In this document: one piece after another, positions 15,983-23,251 of the stretch
How the letters are laid out: the number at the start of each line of letters is the position of its first letter
How positions within the stretch are numbered: the stretch's first letter is position 1
DNA from: a virus
Strand: one strand, 5' to 3'
DNA length: 32,742 nt
IMG/VR virus record: IMGVR_UViG_3300022696_000210
Location: 1-32,742 of that record
Made by a program: the position numbers and the translations under genes
Notes under the pieces: generated by a model
Seen by the model: the letters and a program-made list of their open reading frames with translations, nothing else
What the model was told of the DNA's origin: nothing
Databases searched by the model: none

Positions 15983-18351
15983 TCATTCTCTCCTTCTACA
16001 TAGCAGTAGCAATGGCAATGGAAAGGAGGTATTTTCTCCCCGTTTTCCACCATTTCTTTTATATTTTTATGCTTCAGTTCATCATTTGAAATTGATGAAT
16101 TTATGATTACTTCTAATGCCTCATCTATGGTATCTGCATCCTCAAAAGCTTTTACTGTCTCCATAGCTTTTGAAATAAGAACTCTTGTATTTTGCAATGG
16201 TTTACAGGTTTTGCAATAGGGGTCTAACATTCCATTTATGCGCCCGTATTTAAAACCGACTCTATCCAATTGGGTAAAGTGGGTTCTGTTCTTAATGCTT
16301 GACATGGTGGTGGTAATAATCCGTCTCACCTGCCATTCAAAATCGACATCTATTGCATTACCGAAAAGCCGTTGAAATTCTTTTTCAACGGCATTTGACC
16401 AATCACCGTGAATTGATTCCCCACGAGCCAGGAATTTATTAGTAAATTCTTTGATCTGCCCCCCGAACCCCTCATTATCAATAAAACTGCTAAAAAAGTG
16501 ACAATCGCACCGGGCGTACAGTTCCATAGCCCGCCGGTCTCCCTCTCCAAAGATAAACTTAAAATCCGGCTTTTTTCCAGGGAAAGCGGAAAGGTCTTTA
16601 ATGAAGTCCTTACCGGCTTTAATTGTCATCTCCTCTGAAACTTTTCTTAACCAGGAATCTTTGTCATTTATTTTTTGGTAGTCAGGGTCTTGGGCGATAT
16701 AGTCAATAATAGCCTTTCGGAAGATTTCGCTATCCTGGGAAATTGCTTCGACATTGGCTTTAAAAAATTTCAATGCGTAGTCAATCACATCGGCTTTAAG
16801 TTCAGAGAAGTAAGGGAGTACTTTTTCAAGGTAATTTTCGATATAGCCTTTTACTTTTTCATTTGTTAATTCTGCTCTTTTTTTGTCTTCATCCTCTTTT
16901 TTTTTACTGTATCGGTCCAAGTTCAGGGAGTCCCTTAATAGGTCATATCTTTGTAATGCATGATTCCAACCGAACCTCTTAACGGCCATTGATTGACTCT
17001 CCTGTCCTTTCCCAGCGGTTCGGCTTTTGTAGTACCACTCCTCATCGTAGAACTCTGAGTAACCTAATTCTTGGGCAGCTCTGTCAGGAGATATCACCCC
17101 CATGTTTAATTTATCTCGAACGTTGAGAGTTTTATATCTTTCGGCCAGGGCGTCTAACTGTGGCCGAATACTATTATTATCGTTGAATCTAATTCTTACC
17201 CGCTCATCTCCCACAAAAGCACCGGACAACAGTAAATGTAATGAATAAAAATACTCCAGCATACGTTTAACTATGCGGCTTATACTTCCGGTATAATGGA
17301 TAAGAATTTTATATATAATTGTCAAAAAAGTTTCTGTTTGGGTGGCATGGTCTGAGAGTAAACCGGGATCTGATTTGAGGCCGTTATAAAGCTTCCGATT
17401 CACCGCGTCTGTGACTTCTGATATCCCCCGGAGATTCTGAGCAACGGAAAAGTTGTCAAGTTCCAGGTCATTCGGCATACCGATAAAACCATCAGTTGAT
17501 GATTGGGCCAATGCGTTAACGTTTTGTTTGATGAATTCTTGATATCTGAGCCTAAAACTTTCCGGGGTTTCGTCTTGCTCCAACTCTGGCGGCGGCGGTA
17601 TCCTTGCCGCGATTTTTCCAAATAATGTTAAATTTTCTACCACACGGTGCATCTCCTTGAGAATTTCAGTACTCAGGAGATTAGTTCCCATTGCGGCAAG
17701 GAAAGGAGGAATTCCATAAGGGCTGTTATCTAATACCTGTAATGCATCATAGCGATAAGTAATTGAGTTTAGAGGTATCAAATTAAAAATATTTTGATTC
17801 CCAGTTATGGTGTGTTCTAAAGCCTGGTGTGGCTGCCATTCGCCTTTTTCCTTCAAAAATCTTATAGAGTAAGGAGGCACCAAAATAATCCGTTTTATTC
17901 CCGTCGCAGCTCCGTTTATTTCAGCTTCAGCGGACCCGGCACCATTTCGTGAAATTTGGTCTATGATATTATTGATCTGGCTATCAATATTAAGGTGTTC
18001 AGCCAGGTTGTTGACAAGCGACATTATAGCAGGTATTCGATTCTCCGGAGCTTCAACTAGAACCTTATGCCCCGTATTCGCTATCGCTTGAAAATTAAAG
18101 ATAGCTTTACTAAATTCCGGTTCAATAACCGTCATCTTGCTAAGTACTTTCAATATCGTATGAGGGACCCAGGGGTCAACCAGTGAAAAGGCTTTTTCAT
18201 ACCTTCCCAGCATTTCAGCCGGGGTGTCATCCCTGGAAGACCGCCCTCCTGGTCCTGGTAAGGCTGAGCGGTCAATACTCCACCTCTTTTTCCTTGTATC
18301 TTTAGGTTTTTGCTTCCTGAAAAGTTTAGAAATTTTAGTGAGTGGTTTCAA
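15979..18351 (-). CDS. Portal protein fused to a MuF-type head protein
   Basis: A 790-aa fusion. The first about 500 residues are portal: an IPLNSITYRYD strand, YGIPPFLAAMG, a long stem-like region and a helical clip region with SRIVKRMLEYFY. The last 150 or so match phage Mu F-type proteins: helical, with DPYCKTCKPLQNT and the closing PPFHCHCYCY, which contains the His and Cys residues of the family's P-P-x-H-x-x-C-x-C. Portal forms the 12-subunit ring through which DNA passes; MuF proteins bind portal inside the head. I choose TTG at 18351 because GGAGG (18361-18357) sits 5 nt upstream; it overlaps the terminase end by 17 nt. An upstream ATG (18378) lacks a ribosome site, and the earliest candidate (18459) lies well inside terminase. 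Confidence 0.85.
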   Translation of the reverse strand: MKPLTKISKLFRKQKPKDTRKKRWSIDRSALPGPGGRSSRDDTPAEMLGRYEKAFSLVDPWVPHTILKVLSKMTVIEPEFSKAIFNFQAIANTGHKVLVEAPENRIPAIMSLVNNLAEHLNIDSQINNIIDQISRNGAGSAEAEINGAATGIKRIILVPPYSIRFLKEKGEWQPHQALEHTITGNQNIFNLIPLNSITYRYDALQVLDNSPYGIPPFLAAMGTNLLSTEILKEMHRVVENLTLFGKIAARIPPPPELEQDETPESFRLRYQEFIKQNVNALAQSSTDGFIGMPNDLELDNFSVAQNLRGISEVTDAVNRKLYNGLKSDPGLLSDHATQTETFLTIIYKILIHYTGSISRIVKRMLEYFYSLHLLLSGAFVGDERVRIRFNDNNSIRPQLDALAERYKTLNVRDKLNMGVISPDRAAQELGYSEFYDEEWYYKSRTAGKGQESQSMAVKRFGWNHALQRYDLLRDSLNLDRYSKKKEDEDKKRAELTNEKVKGYIENYLEKVLPYFSELKADVIDYALKFFKANVEAISQDSEIFRKAIIDYIAQDPDYQKINDKDSWLRKVSEEMTIKAGKDFIKDLSAFPGKKPDFKFIFGEGDRRAMELYARCDCHFFSSFIDNEGFGGQIKEFTNKFLARGESIHGDWSNAVEKEFQRLFGNAIDVDFEWQVRRIITTTMSSIKNRTHFTQLDRVGFKYGRINGMLDPYCKTCKPLQNTRVLISKAMETVKAFEDADTIDEALEVIINSSISNDELKHKNIKEMVENGEKIPPFHCHCYCYVEGENE

Positions 18352-19960
18352 TTCTGCCTCCAACTGGAAAAACACCATAACTGCGGTTAATGTGTGGCTG
18401 AAAAAGTCTCCAGGCTTGATAACAGTTATTTGCCGCCATCCCGTAATGATTCTCCACACCCCGCAAATATCTAAATTTTTCCCTGCCTTCGCTATCTTTT
18501 ACCCTTTCTTTGATGAGCTTTTTAAAATGGTTCCTGACTTCTTTGATTATGGGGGCAGTATCCCCCGGTAAGATAAAAACGCTCCCTATGACAGCGTCAA
18601 TCAGTTCGTCAAGGCTTTCGGTTCTGGGTAGATTGATCATTTCAACCATTTGTCCGGCTTTCTCGGTTGTCTTTTGTTTCAGTTCCTCTCCGTGAAAGTT
18701 CTGGACTGCCACCCGTTTCTTGTGTTTTAGTGCGAACTTTTTAGCATCATGGACATTAGGTTTCATGTCGATAAGGCAATAGCGGACATTATGTTTCCTC
18801 ATAATCGGGTCTAATTCTTCGATATCATCTACCGCCCCAAAGTCATGAGCCAGTAATTTGTATCCCTCCGGATGTCCGGCCACCCAATGAAATTTATTAC
18901 CGTTATCCACTCCCATGTAGGACATACCGGGGAAACTTGGTCTAATAGGGTGAGACCCAGCTAATTTTTTTAATAATCCCTCTGTGAGGGGTTGTCCCAT
19001 ACCGGCATAGGGTAGCCCTATTTTAGCCCTCCAAAACTTCTCTTTTTGGGCTGGGGTAACGGCTTTTTTATACTCTTCATAGAGTTTATGCGCTATGTTA
19101 AGGAAGCGGGCCGGTGCCCAATTCCAGTACACCTGCGAGAGCTGATAACTCCTGATTGCACGTCCTGGATAAGCTGCAACCCATTCCCCTGTAGATGCAT
19201 CGACAGGTCTTCCGCATTTTTCGCAGGGAAAGTAATAATTATCAACTCCTTTCCGGGTGTGTTTACAGAGGAACCGTTCAGGGTCTTCCCATATATTCAG
19301 AATAACATTATTGTAAGTATTACATTTTCTACACTTGAATAAAAAGTAATGCTGATCACCCTCTTTAAAATCTTTATCAATCCCGAAATCAGCGAAACTG
19401 GGTTTACTTAATTCGCGGATAATTTGTTTTTGTGAGTGTTCAAGCCTTTCTTCTACTATTTCGGCGTATTTTTGATGTAAGAGGTCTTTTTCATCCTTAA
19501 TTAATATATCAGCAGAAATGCTGGCTGTATTTGTTTCTGTTTTAAGCCCCCGAAAGTATAGAGTACCGAATCCGATTTTTTTTAGAAAGGGAGTATTAAC
19601 CTCTCCAATTTTGCTCTTAATTTTTGGAGAATCCCGGATAATGGGATCTACTTTACCTGGTACGAAATCCTTAATCCAGTCATCCGTAGGCCCACAATAC
19701 AGGGCATTTAAGCGCCCTTCTATTGCCCCATATAAGATGAATGAGATTGCATAACAGGATGCCCCAATTTGGACTGATTTTCTTATTTTGATATTGGGGT
19801 GTGTGTCCTTATAGAGGGCCATTAATTCGGGGTGCATGTCAAAACTGAAAGATATCGAATCTAAAAATATATTTCTTTTAGTCCATTCTGGCAGGGAATA
19901 GCGTTGACCGGCTTTATTAAGTCTATCCTGGACGTGTCCTAAAATATCGGATTCTTTCAT
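18335..19960 (-). CDS. Terminase large subunit, lambda GpA family
   Basis: A 541-aa packaging motor and nuclease. The ATPase motif KSVQIGAS (61-68) matches lambda's deviant Walker A (K-S-A-R-V-G-Y-S). Walker B is ILIKDEKD, with D146-E147. A zinc-type insertion has Cys pairs CRKC (200-203) and CEKC (236-239), with C222 between. The C-terminal RNase H-like nuclease has MGVDNG (D342) and LIDMK (D388). The last acid is less clear: ENHYGMAANN stands where DH..DA-type sequence is usual. Length is shorter than lambda A (641 aa). It cuts concatemers and drives DNA into the head with the small subunit, whose gene overlaps by 4 nt. GpA terminases commonly make cohesive ends, so a cos site is expected but was not located. 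Confidence 0.92.
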   Translation of the reverse strand: MKESDILGHVQDRLNKAGQRYSLPEWTKRNIFLDSISFSFDMHPELMALYKDTHPNIKIRKSVQIGASCYAISFILYGAIEGRLNALYCGPTDDWIKDFVPGKVDPIIRDSPKIKSKIGEVNTPFLKKIGFGTLYFRGLKTETNTASISADILIKDEKDLLHQKYAEIVEERLEHSQKQIIRELSKPSFADFGIDKDFKEGDQHYFLFKCRKCNTYNNVILNIWEDPERFLCKHTRKGVDNYYFPCEKCGRPVDASTGEWVAAYPGRAIRSYQLSQVYWNWAPARFLNIAHKLYEEYKKAVTPAQKEKFWRAKIGLPYAGMGQPLTEGLLKKLAGSHPIRPSFPGMSYMGVDNGNKFHWVAGHPEGYKLLAHDFGAVDDIEELDPIMRKHNVRYCLIDMKPNVHDAKKFALKHKKRVAVQNFHGEELKQKTTEKAGQMVEMINLPRTESLDELIDAVIGSVFILPGDTAPIIKEVRNHFKKLIKERVKDSEGREKFRYLRGVENHYGMAANNCYQAWRLFQPHINRSYGVFPVGGRIETTH

Positions 19961-20469
19961 TTTGATTTTTTCAATCTCCGGTTGATCTCTTTTTGAATTT
20001 CATCCCGAAATTGGACTAATTGTGGTCCGATGACATGATGACTTAGAAGTACATCCATGACGATATTAACAACCTGTGAATTATCCTCTTTAGGTTGCAA
20101 AGAGGCATAGAGGTAATTAACCTCCTGTATGAGGGATTTTAAAGCAAAAATAGCCTGGGAATCGACTTTTTTACCTTTATCTTTTAGGCAATCTTTAACC
20201 CGTTTCGATAGTTTTTCCTTAAGGTCTACTAATTCGTCAAGCCTTTGACTTTGAAAGCTTTTAGCCGCGTTATCTCGCGACATTGAGTTATAGTTATTAG
20301 CTATAGCGTGCCATTCCTCTTTATTCTGTTTGTACCATCGGCATATTGTGTTATAGGTCTTTTTATAGCCCTCTTCTTTGAGTGTTTCCCAAACGCGGTG
20401 ACAGTTCTGATATCTGCCGTAAAGCTCACGCGCCCGCTCATAAGTAGTCCAGTCCATTACCTTTGGCAT
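19957..20469 (-). CDS. Terminase small subunit
   Basis: A 170-aa protein just upstream of the large subunit, overlapping it by 4 nt. The N-terminal 65 residues form a helix-turn-helix (WTTYERARELYGRYQNCHR, then YKKTYNTICRWYKQNKEEW) for recognition of the packaging site. A coiled-coil and oligomerisation region follows (ELVDLKEKLSKRVKDCLKD), then a basic C-terminal helix. I prefer ATG at 20469, which has AAGG 8 nt upstream, over GTG at 20478, which has no ribosome site. Confidence 0.82.
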   Translation of the reverse strand: MPKVMDWTTYERARELYGRYQNCHRVWETLKEEGYKKTYNTICRWYKQNKEEWHAIANNYNSMSRDNAAKSFQSQRLDELVDLKEKLSKRVKDCLKDKGKKVDSQAIFALKSLIQEVNYLYASLQPKEDNSQVVNIVMDVLLSHHVIGPQLVQFRDEIQKEINRRLKKSK

Positions 20470-20520
20470 CACAGACACCTTAAGTAAAGAGTGGCTTTCT
20501 CAAGTATTTTCATAGCCCAT

Positions 20521-20742
20521 TTAACTTTCTTTTTCCTTTCTCTCATGCCTTTGAAGAAATTTAGTAATCTCTTTAAGAAGCTCACCAGGGTCACCTCTCT
20601 TGAGTAGATTTTCCGCGAAATCTATAATCGTTGTATCTCTTTTGCGGATATCTTTGTATAAGCGGATAATTGCTGTTACAAGTGCGGTTATTACTGCCGC
20701 TAAGGCACCAATTGCAATTCTTAGTAATTCTACTTCTTTCAT
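20521..20742 (-). CDS. Small membrane protein, candidate holin or holin-associated
   Basis: A 73-aa protein with one N-terminal membrane segment (about 7-26, LRIAIGALAAVITALVTAII) and a charged, helical cytoplasmic or periplasmic C-terminus rich in Lys, Glu and Arg. It is between the terminase and the membrane-anchored YiiX-like gene, downstream of the lysis genes. Its ribosome site is weak, suggesting low or coupled translation. It may be a holin, an antiholin or an inner-membrane spanin-like protein. No family was recognised. Confidence 0.6.
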   Translation of the reverse strand: MKEVELLRIAIGALAAVITALVTAIIRLYKDIRKRDTTIIDFAENLLKRGDPGELLKEITKFLQRHERKEKES

Positions 20743-20751
20743 TCATCGGTA

Positions 20752-21483
20752 TTATTTTTTATCCGTATCATGGACTAATTCAGCCGCGTTAAGGAGTAGA
20801 TTAATAACTTCGTGGGGTGGGGTGTTGGTTGTTGCCCTATCGGGAAAAAATTTCAAAAGCTTAGTTTGCCTTGCCAATTCGCTTTCGGCCTCGGAACAGT
20901 GTACATTATCTTTCTCTCTGCGTCTCAACACCTGCATTCCAGGGATATATATGATAATCATCACTAATACCAAAATTAAGGCAGTTTTAAGCCCATGAGC
21001 AAACAGGAAAAAAGCCGGGATAAAAACTGTCATAGCCTGAAAAAAACGAATTAAATAATAGAAATAGTCATACTTTTTTTTAGTATATTTATTGGTAAGA
21101 TACTGTAGCCGGTGAATATGGACATGATTGATGTTTGGAAACCGGAAAACCATCATCCGGGTACATTTTGTAAGTTTTAGAAGAAAACTTACGAGTCTAT
21201 ATCCTTTTGGTTCCGCGCTTCCGAAGGTTCCGTTGACTCCATCAGTATGGACATGCATGATATGAGTTGAAGGGGTCTTAACTCCATGCCCCAGGGAAAT
21301 TAACCTACTTACCAAGTACCCTAAAAAACCACTTCCCCAGGTAGCAACAAAATCTCCCTTTTTAAGAACCGTCTGAAGTTTTGCGATTTTTTTCTTTGAC
21401 AGGGGAACTTGTTTCCTATTCCAGCGGACGAAGTCCCATAACACAAGAAGCACAAGAATCATTATAATATATAACTTTTCCAT
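20752..21483 (-). CDS. Membrane-anchored YiiX-like (permuted papain-fold) protein
   Basis: A 243-aa protein. Residues 4-18 are an N-terminal membrane anchor. The region 40-130 starts with KKGDFVATWGSG and contains THIMHVHTDG (His74, His77), the GD and SH-x-x parts of the permuted NlpC/P60 or YiiX family. After a KKYDYFYYL segment (the family's Y-D) come two membrane helices (about 141-183), then HCSEAE (Cys196), which corresponds to the family's catalytic C-S-E. These enzymes are predicted amidases, acyltransferases or lipid-directed cysteine hydrolases; the substrate here is unknown. The membrane hairpin inserted between Y-D and C-S-E is odd. A GGGAG ribosome site precedes it. It could act in lysis, in envelope modification or in host take-over. 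Confidence 0.65.
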   Translation of the reverse strand: MEKLYIIMILVLLVLWDFVRWNRKQVPLSKKKIAKLQTVLKKGDFVATWGSGFLGYLVSRLISLGHGVKTPSTHIMHVHTDGVNGTFGSAEPKGYRLVSFLLKLTKCTRMMVFRFPNINHVHIHRLQYLTNKYTKKKYDYFYYLIRFFQAMTVFIPAFFLFAHGLKTALILVLVMIIIYIPGMQVLRRREKDNVHCSEAESELARQTKLLKFFPDRATTNTPPHEVINLLLNAAELVHDTDKK

Positions 21484-21493
21484 CTCTTACTCC

Positions 21494-21880
21494 CTATTCC
21501 GGCGATTCCAATTCCTTTAGTTTTTTTTTGGCTCTTAACAAGCTAATTTCAGCAAGGAATTGCCCCCATTTTTCTTTACTCACTCGGACATAGTTGTCAC
21601 TATAAGGGATAGAGTCGGTACCCTCTGTATGTTCAATACCTAAGTCTATCCGTAATTCCTTTAGTCGTTCTTGCACGCTGTCCCAAAGTCTGGGGGTTAC
21701 GAGGTATGAATCCGGGTAGTCCGGTGTGGTAAGTATAAGCTCCCAGCTTTGTAATACGATTTCTTTTGATGAGCTACTACAGCTCATCATCAAGATTGAC
21801 AAGCTCATGAGTAATATTAGAAATACTCCCGTAACCCTGGATAGCATTTTCGATTTGTTGCAGTAATTTTTTGTGTTCAT
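21494..21880 (-). CDS. Small lipoprotein, candidate outer-membrane spanin
   Basis: A 128-aa protein with a basic N-terminus, a hydrophobic stretch (about 18-33) and a lipobox-like LMMSC (Cys34), followed by serines. The mature part is acidic and helical with a coiled-coil end (LLRAKKKLKELE). Lipoproteins in phage lysis cassettes of diderm hosts are often o-spanins (Rz1-like), though this one is longer and not Pro-rich. A GAGG site lies 7 nt before the ATG. Its first 35 codons overlap the 61-aa upstream gene in another frame (21777-21880), reminiscent of Rz/Rz1 overlap. Confidence 0.6.
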   Translation of the reverse strand: MNTKNYCNKSKMLSRVTGVFLILLMSLSILMMSCSSSSKEIVLQSWELILTTPDYPDSYLVTPRLWDSVQERLKELRIDLGIEHTEGTDSIPYSDNYVRVSKEKWGQFLAEISLLRAKKKLKELESPE

Positions 21881-21962
21881 TTTTTATCCTCGTTTTCTCC
21901 GATATCTGGTTAGTTAACCAGTTCAACACTAATTTAAGAAGCTGTGTTATTATTTCATCCAT
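21777..21962 (-). CDS. Small helical lysis-cassette protein overlapping the lipoprotein gene
   Basis: A 61-aa protein starting at ATG 21962 after an AGGGAG site (an earlier in-frame ATG at 22010 has no ribosome site). The N-terminal 18 residues form an amphipathic to hydrophobic helix (IITQLLKLVLNWLTNQI), followed by a charged coiled coil (KTRIKNEHKKLLQQIEN). The 3' part overlaps the lipoprotein gene by 104 nt in a different frame, as with embedded spanin pairs. It lacks a clear full membrane segment, so an inner-membrane spanin role is only a possibility. Confidence 0.55.
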   Translation of the reverse strand: MDEIITQLLKLVLNWLTNQISEKTRIKNEHKKLLQQIENAIQGYGSISNITHELVNLDDEL

Positions 21963-21972
21963 GGTGCACTCC

Positions 21973-22137
21973 CTAAAAAAGTGAATCGATAATCCCAAGA
22001 ACTTGGTCAATGTTAACCTTGAAAATAAACAAAAGCACAGCTATCAAAACCGCCAAAACGATTACTACCAGCAACCATTTTTTCTCACTGATAAGCTGTT
22101 TTAATAGCCGTATCAGCCTTAATTTTAACCGTTGCAT
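21973..22137 (-). CDS. 54-aa single-span membrane protein, candidate holin
   Basis: A short gene between the endolysin and the 61-aa gene. ATG at 22137 follows an AAAGGAGATGATT site. The 54-aa product has a basic N-terminus (QRLKLRLIRLLKQLISEKKW), one membrane segment at about 21-39 (WLLVVIVLAVLIAVLLFIF) and a short end (KVNIDQVLGIIDSLF). The lysis cassette must deliver the signal-less endolysin, and this is its nearest neighbour, 11 nt downstream, so a holin or pinholin role is plausible. The N-in arrangement with one span is class III-like. The family was not recognised. Confidence 0.6.
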   Translation of the reverse strand: MQRLKLRLIRLLKQLISEKKWLLVVIVLAVLIAVLLFIFKVNIDQVLGIIDSLF

Positions 22138-22148
22138 AATCATCTCCT

Positions 22149-22646
22149 TTAGCCGCCTAAACGCTGAAAAAAACGTTTAATGCGGGCAATATAGTTCAGT
22201 GTTTCATGAGCATGTTCCCCAGTTATTCGGGGTAGATACAGCCCACCGACTACCAGAAAAGAGTTATTTTCTTCCCTGTTTTCCACTGCTAATTGATAAG
22301 CTTTCTGCATATTTCCCGGCCCCGCATTGTACGAGGCTAACGAAAATTCCCAAAGGTCAAACGGAGTAATCCGTTTCTCCCAAAAGCTCCACATCCTATC
22401 CATGTATTGAACACCGGCTTTGATGTTTTTTTCAGGATTATAGAGGTCATCAACCGAATATCCCATCTCTGCGCCCGTTTCTGGCATTATTTGCATCAGG
22501 CCGATTGCTCCGGCTTTGCTTTCAACCTTTGAATTTAAAAGACTTTCGGCAAGGGCTTGCGCTTTGATATGGAGTACATTTAATGGGATAGTAAACTTTA
22601 ACAGTGAACCTAAAATCAAACCGTCATACTCATTAGTAATTTCCAT
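22149..22646 (-). CDS. SLT-type lytic transglycosylase endolysin
   Basis: A 165-aa protein with the soluble lytic transglycosylase fold. The catalytic Glu34 is in ALAES, followed by GLMQIMP (49-55), NPEKNIKAGVQYM, and YNAGPGNM (106-113), all family signatures. It cleaves the MurNAc-GlcNAc bond of peptidoglycan with anhydro product formation. There is no signal peptide, so a holin is needed for release. It is the first gene of the late operon, with a TAAGGAG site. Length is typical for a single catalytic domain with no separate wall-binding domain. Confidence 0.92.
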   Translation of the reverse strand: MEITNEYDGLILGSLLKFTIPLNVLHIKAQALAESLLNSKVESKAGAIGLMQIMPETGAEMGYSVDDLYNPEKNIKAGVQYMDRMWSFWEKRITPFDLWEFSLASYNAGPGNMQKAYQLAVENREENNSFLVVGGLYLPRITGEHAHETLNYIARIKRFFQRLGG

Positions 22647-22677
22647 ATGTTACTCCTTACTAATTCTGGATAGTATT

Positions 22678-22683
22678 AATATA
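22678..22683 (-). promoter_or_regulatory. Candidate -10 box of the late promoter
   Basis: TATATT on the minus strand would place the transcription start near 22670, about 24 nt before the endolysin ATG. No good -35 is at the right distance, which is usual for activator-dependent late promoters. The iterons at 22712-22738 sit where an activator could bind. This is inference from position, not a strong match. Confidence 0.3.
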
Positions 22684-22711
22684 CCCCGAAATAGGAAGGA
22701 AATGTGATCAT

Positions 22712-22738
22712 AATGCACACAATGCACATAATGCACAA
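22712..22738. repeat. Three tandem AATGCACA iterons
   Basis: AATGCACA occurs three times in exact 9-bp register (22712, 22721, 22730), followed by C, T and A. The array lies about 40-70 bp upstream of the presumed late start on the minus strand. A regulator binding side by side on one face of the helix is the natural reading. It could be a binding site for the late activator or for a repressor of the moron. Confidence 0.7.
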
Positions 22739-22910
22739 ATTTTTCACATAATTTTGCTTGCCTTTCTCCACCTATGACAGAAATTTGTTGATTTTAGTCA
22801 TTGACAAAACCGATAAACAATACTATATTAATAAATTAGCAACCCACAAGGCTAAAACAATGACATTATTAAAAAAAGTTATAAATTTTATCAAAGGGAA
22901 TATAAAAAAA

Positions 22911-23000
22911 AGTCGGAAAACGACTAAAATCACAGGACTAAAAACCTATAAATGTACTAATATCGTAAAACTGTTTTTTAAAAAAAGTCGTTTTCCGACT
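22911..23000. repeat. 90-bp palindrome-bounded element, copy 1
   Basis: The element starts with AGTCGGAAAACGACT (22911-22925) and ends with its exact reverse complement (22986-23000); each end is itself a small hairpin. A-runs and T-runs flank the ends, extending the inverted repeat to about 20 bp with one indel. By eye it differs from copy 2 at about 10 of 90 positions. If read as protein, most differences change the amino acid, so it is not under coding constraint. Confidence 0.85.
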
Positions 23001-23006
23001 TTTTTT
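22980..23006 (+). terminator. Bidirectional hairpin with A/T-rich arms
   Basis: AAAAAAAGTCG (22980-22990) and CGACTTTTTTT (22996-23006) form an 11-bp perfect stem around a 5-nt TTTTC loop. Read on either strand it is a stem with a 3' U-run, so it could terminate in both directions. It lies between the divergent late and moron transcripts, at the right end of element copy 1. Confidence 0.6.
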
Positions 23007-23054
23007 ATAAGTAATAAAAAAAAGACGGCCGCTGGGAAGCCGGGGATTGATTTT

Positions 23055-23144
23055 GGTCGAAAAACGACTAAAATTACAGGACTAAAAACCTGGAAATGTA
23101 CTAATATCTTAAAATCGTTTTTTGAAAAAAGTCGTTTTCTGACT
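23055..23144. repeat. 90-bp palindrome-bounded element, copy 2
   Basis: Same length and layout as the copy at 22911-23000, offset by 144 bp: GGTCGAAAAACGACT (23055-23069) at the left and AGTCGTTTTCTGACT (23130-23144) at the right. The ends are slightly degraded relative to copy 1. Both lie in the gap between the late operon and the moron. Confidence 0.85.
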
Positions 23145-23177
23145 ATTTTCGCAAAAAGTGATATTGTTTTTTTTGGG

Positions 23178-23206
23178 TTGACAAAATCCTTAAAAAATCA
23201 TATTAT
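23178..23206 (+). promoter_or_regulatory. Near-consensus sigma70 promoter of the moron
   Basis: A perfect TTGACA (23178-23183), a 17-bp spacer and TATTAT (23201-23206) precede the secreted-protein gene, whose ATG lies about 40 nt after the expected start point and follows GGAGG (23243-23247). A promoter this close to consensus should be active without phage regulators, so the moron could be expressed in the lysogen. Confidence 0.8.
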
Positions 23207-23251
23207 TTTACATAAACAATTTAAATGGGTATGTAATATTTTGGAGGCGAT

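Noticed and set aside
18352-18459. A longer portal N-terminus from 18459 or 18378
   Set aside because: These codons lie inside terminase in another frame and lack a ribosome site; TTG 18351 has GGAGG at 5 nt.
19957-22646. A cos site near the terminase genes
   Set aside because: GpA-type terminase predicts one, but I could not find a convincing site by eye.
22712-22738. A CRISPR-like array
   Set aside because: Repeats are 8-9 bp and directly adjacent, with no spacers and no cas genes; they are iterons.
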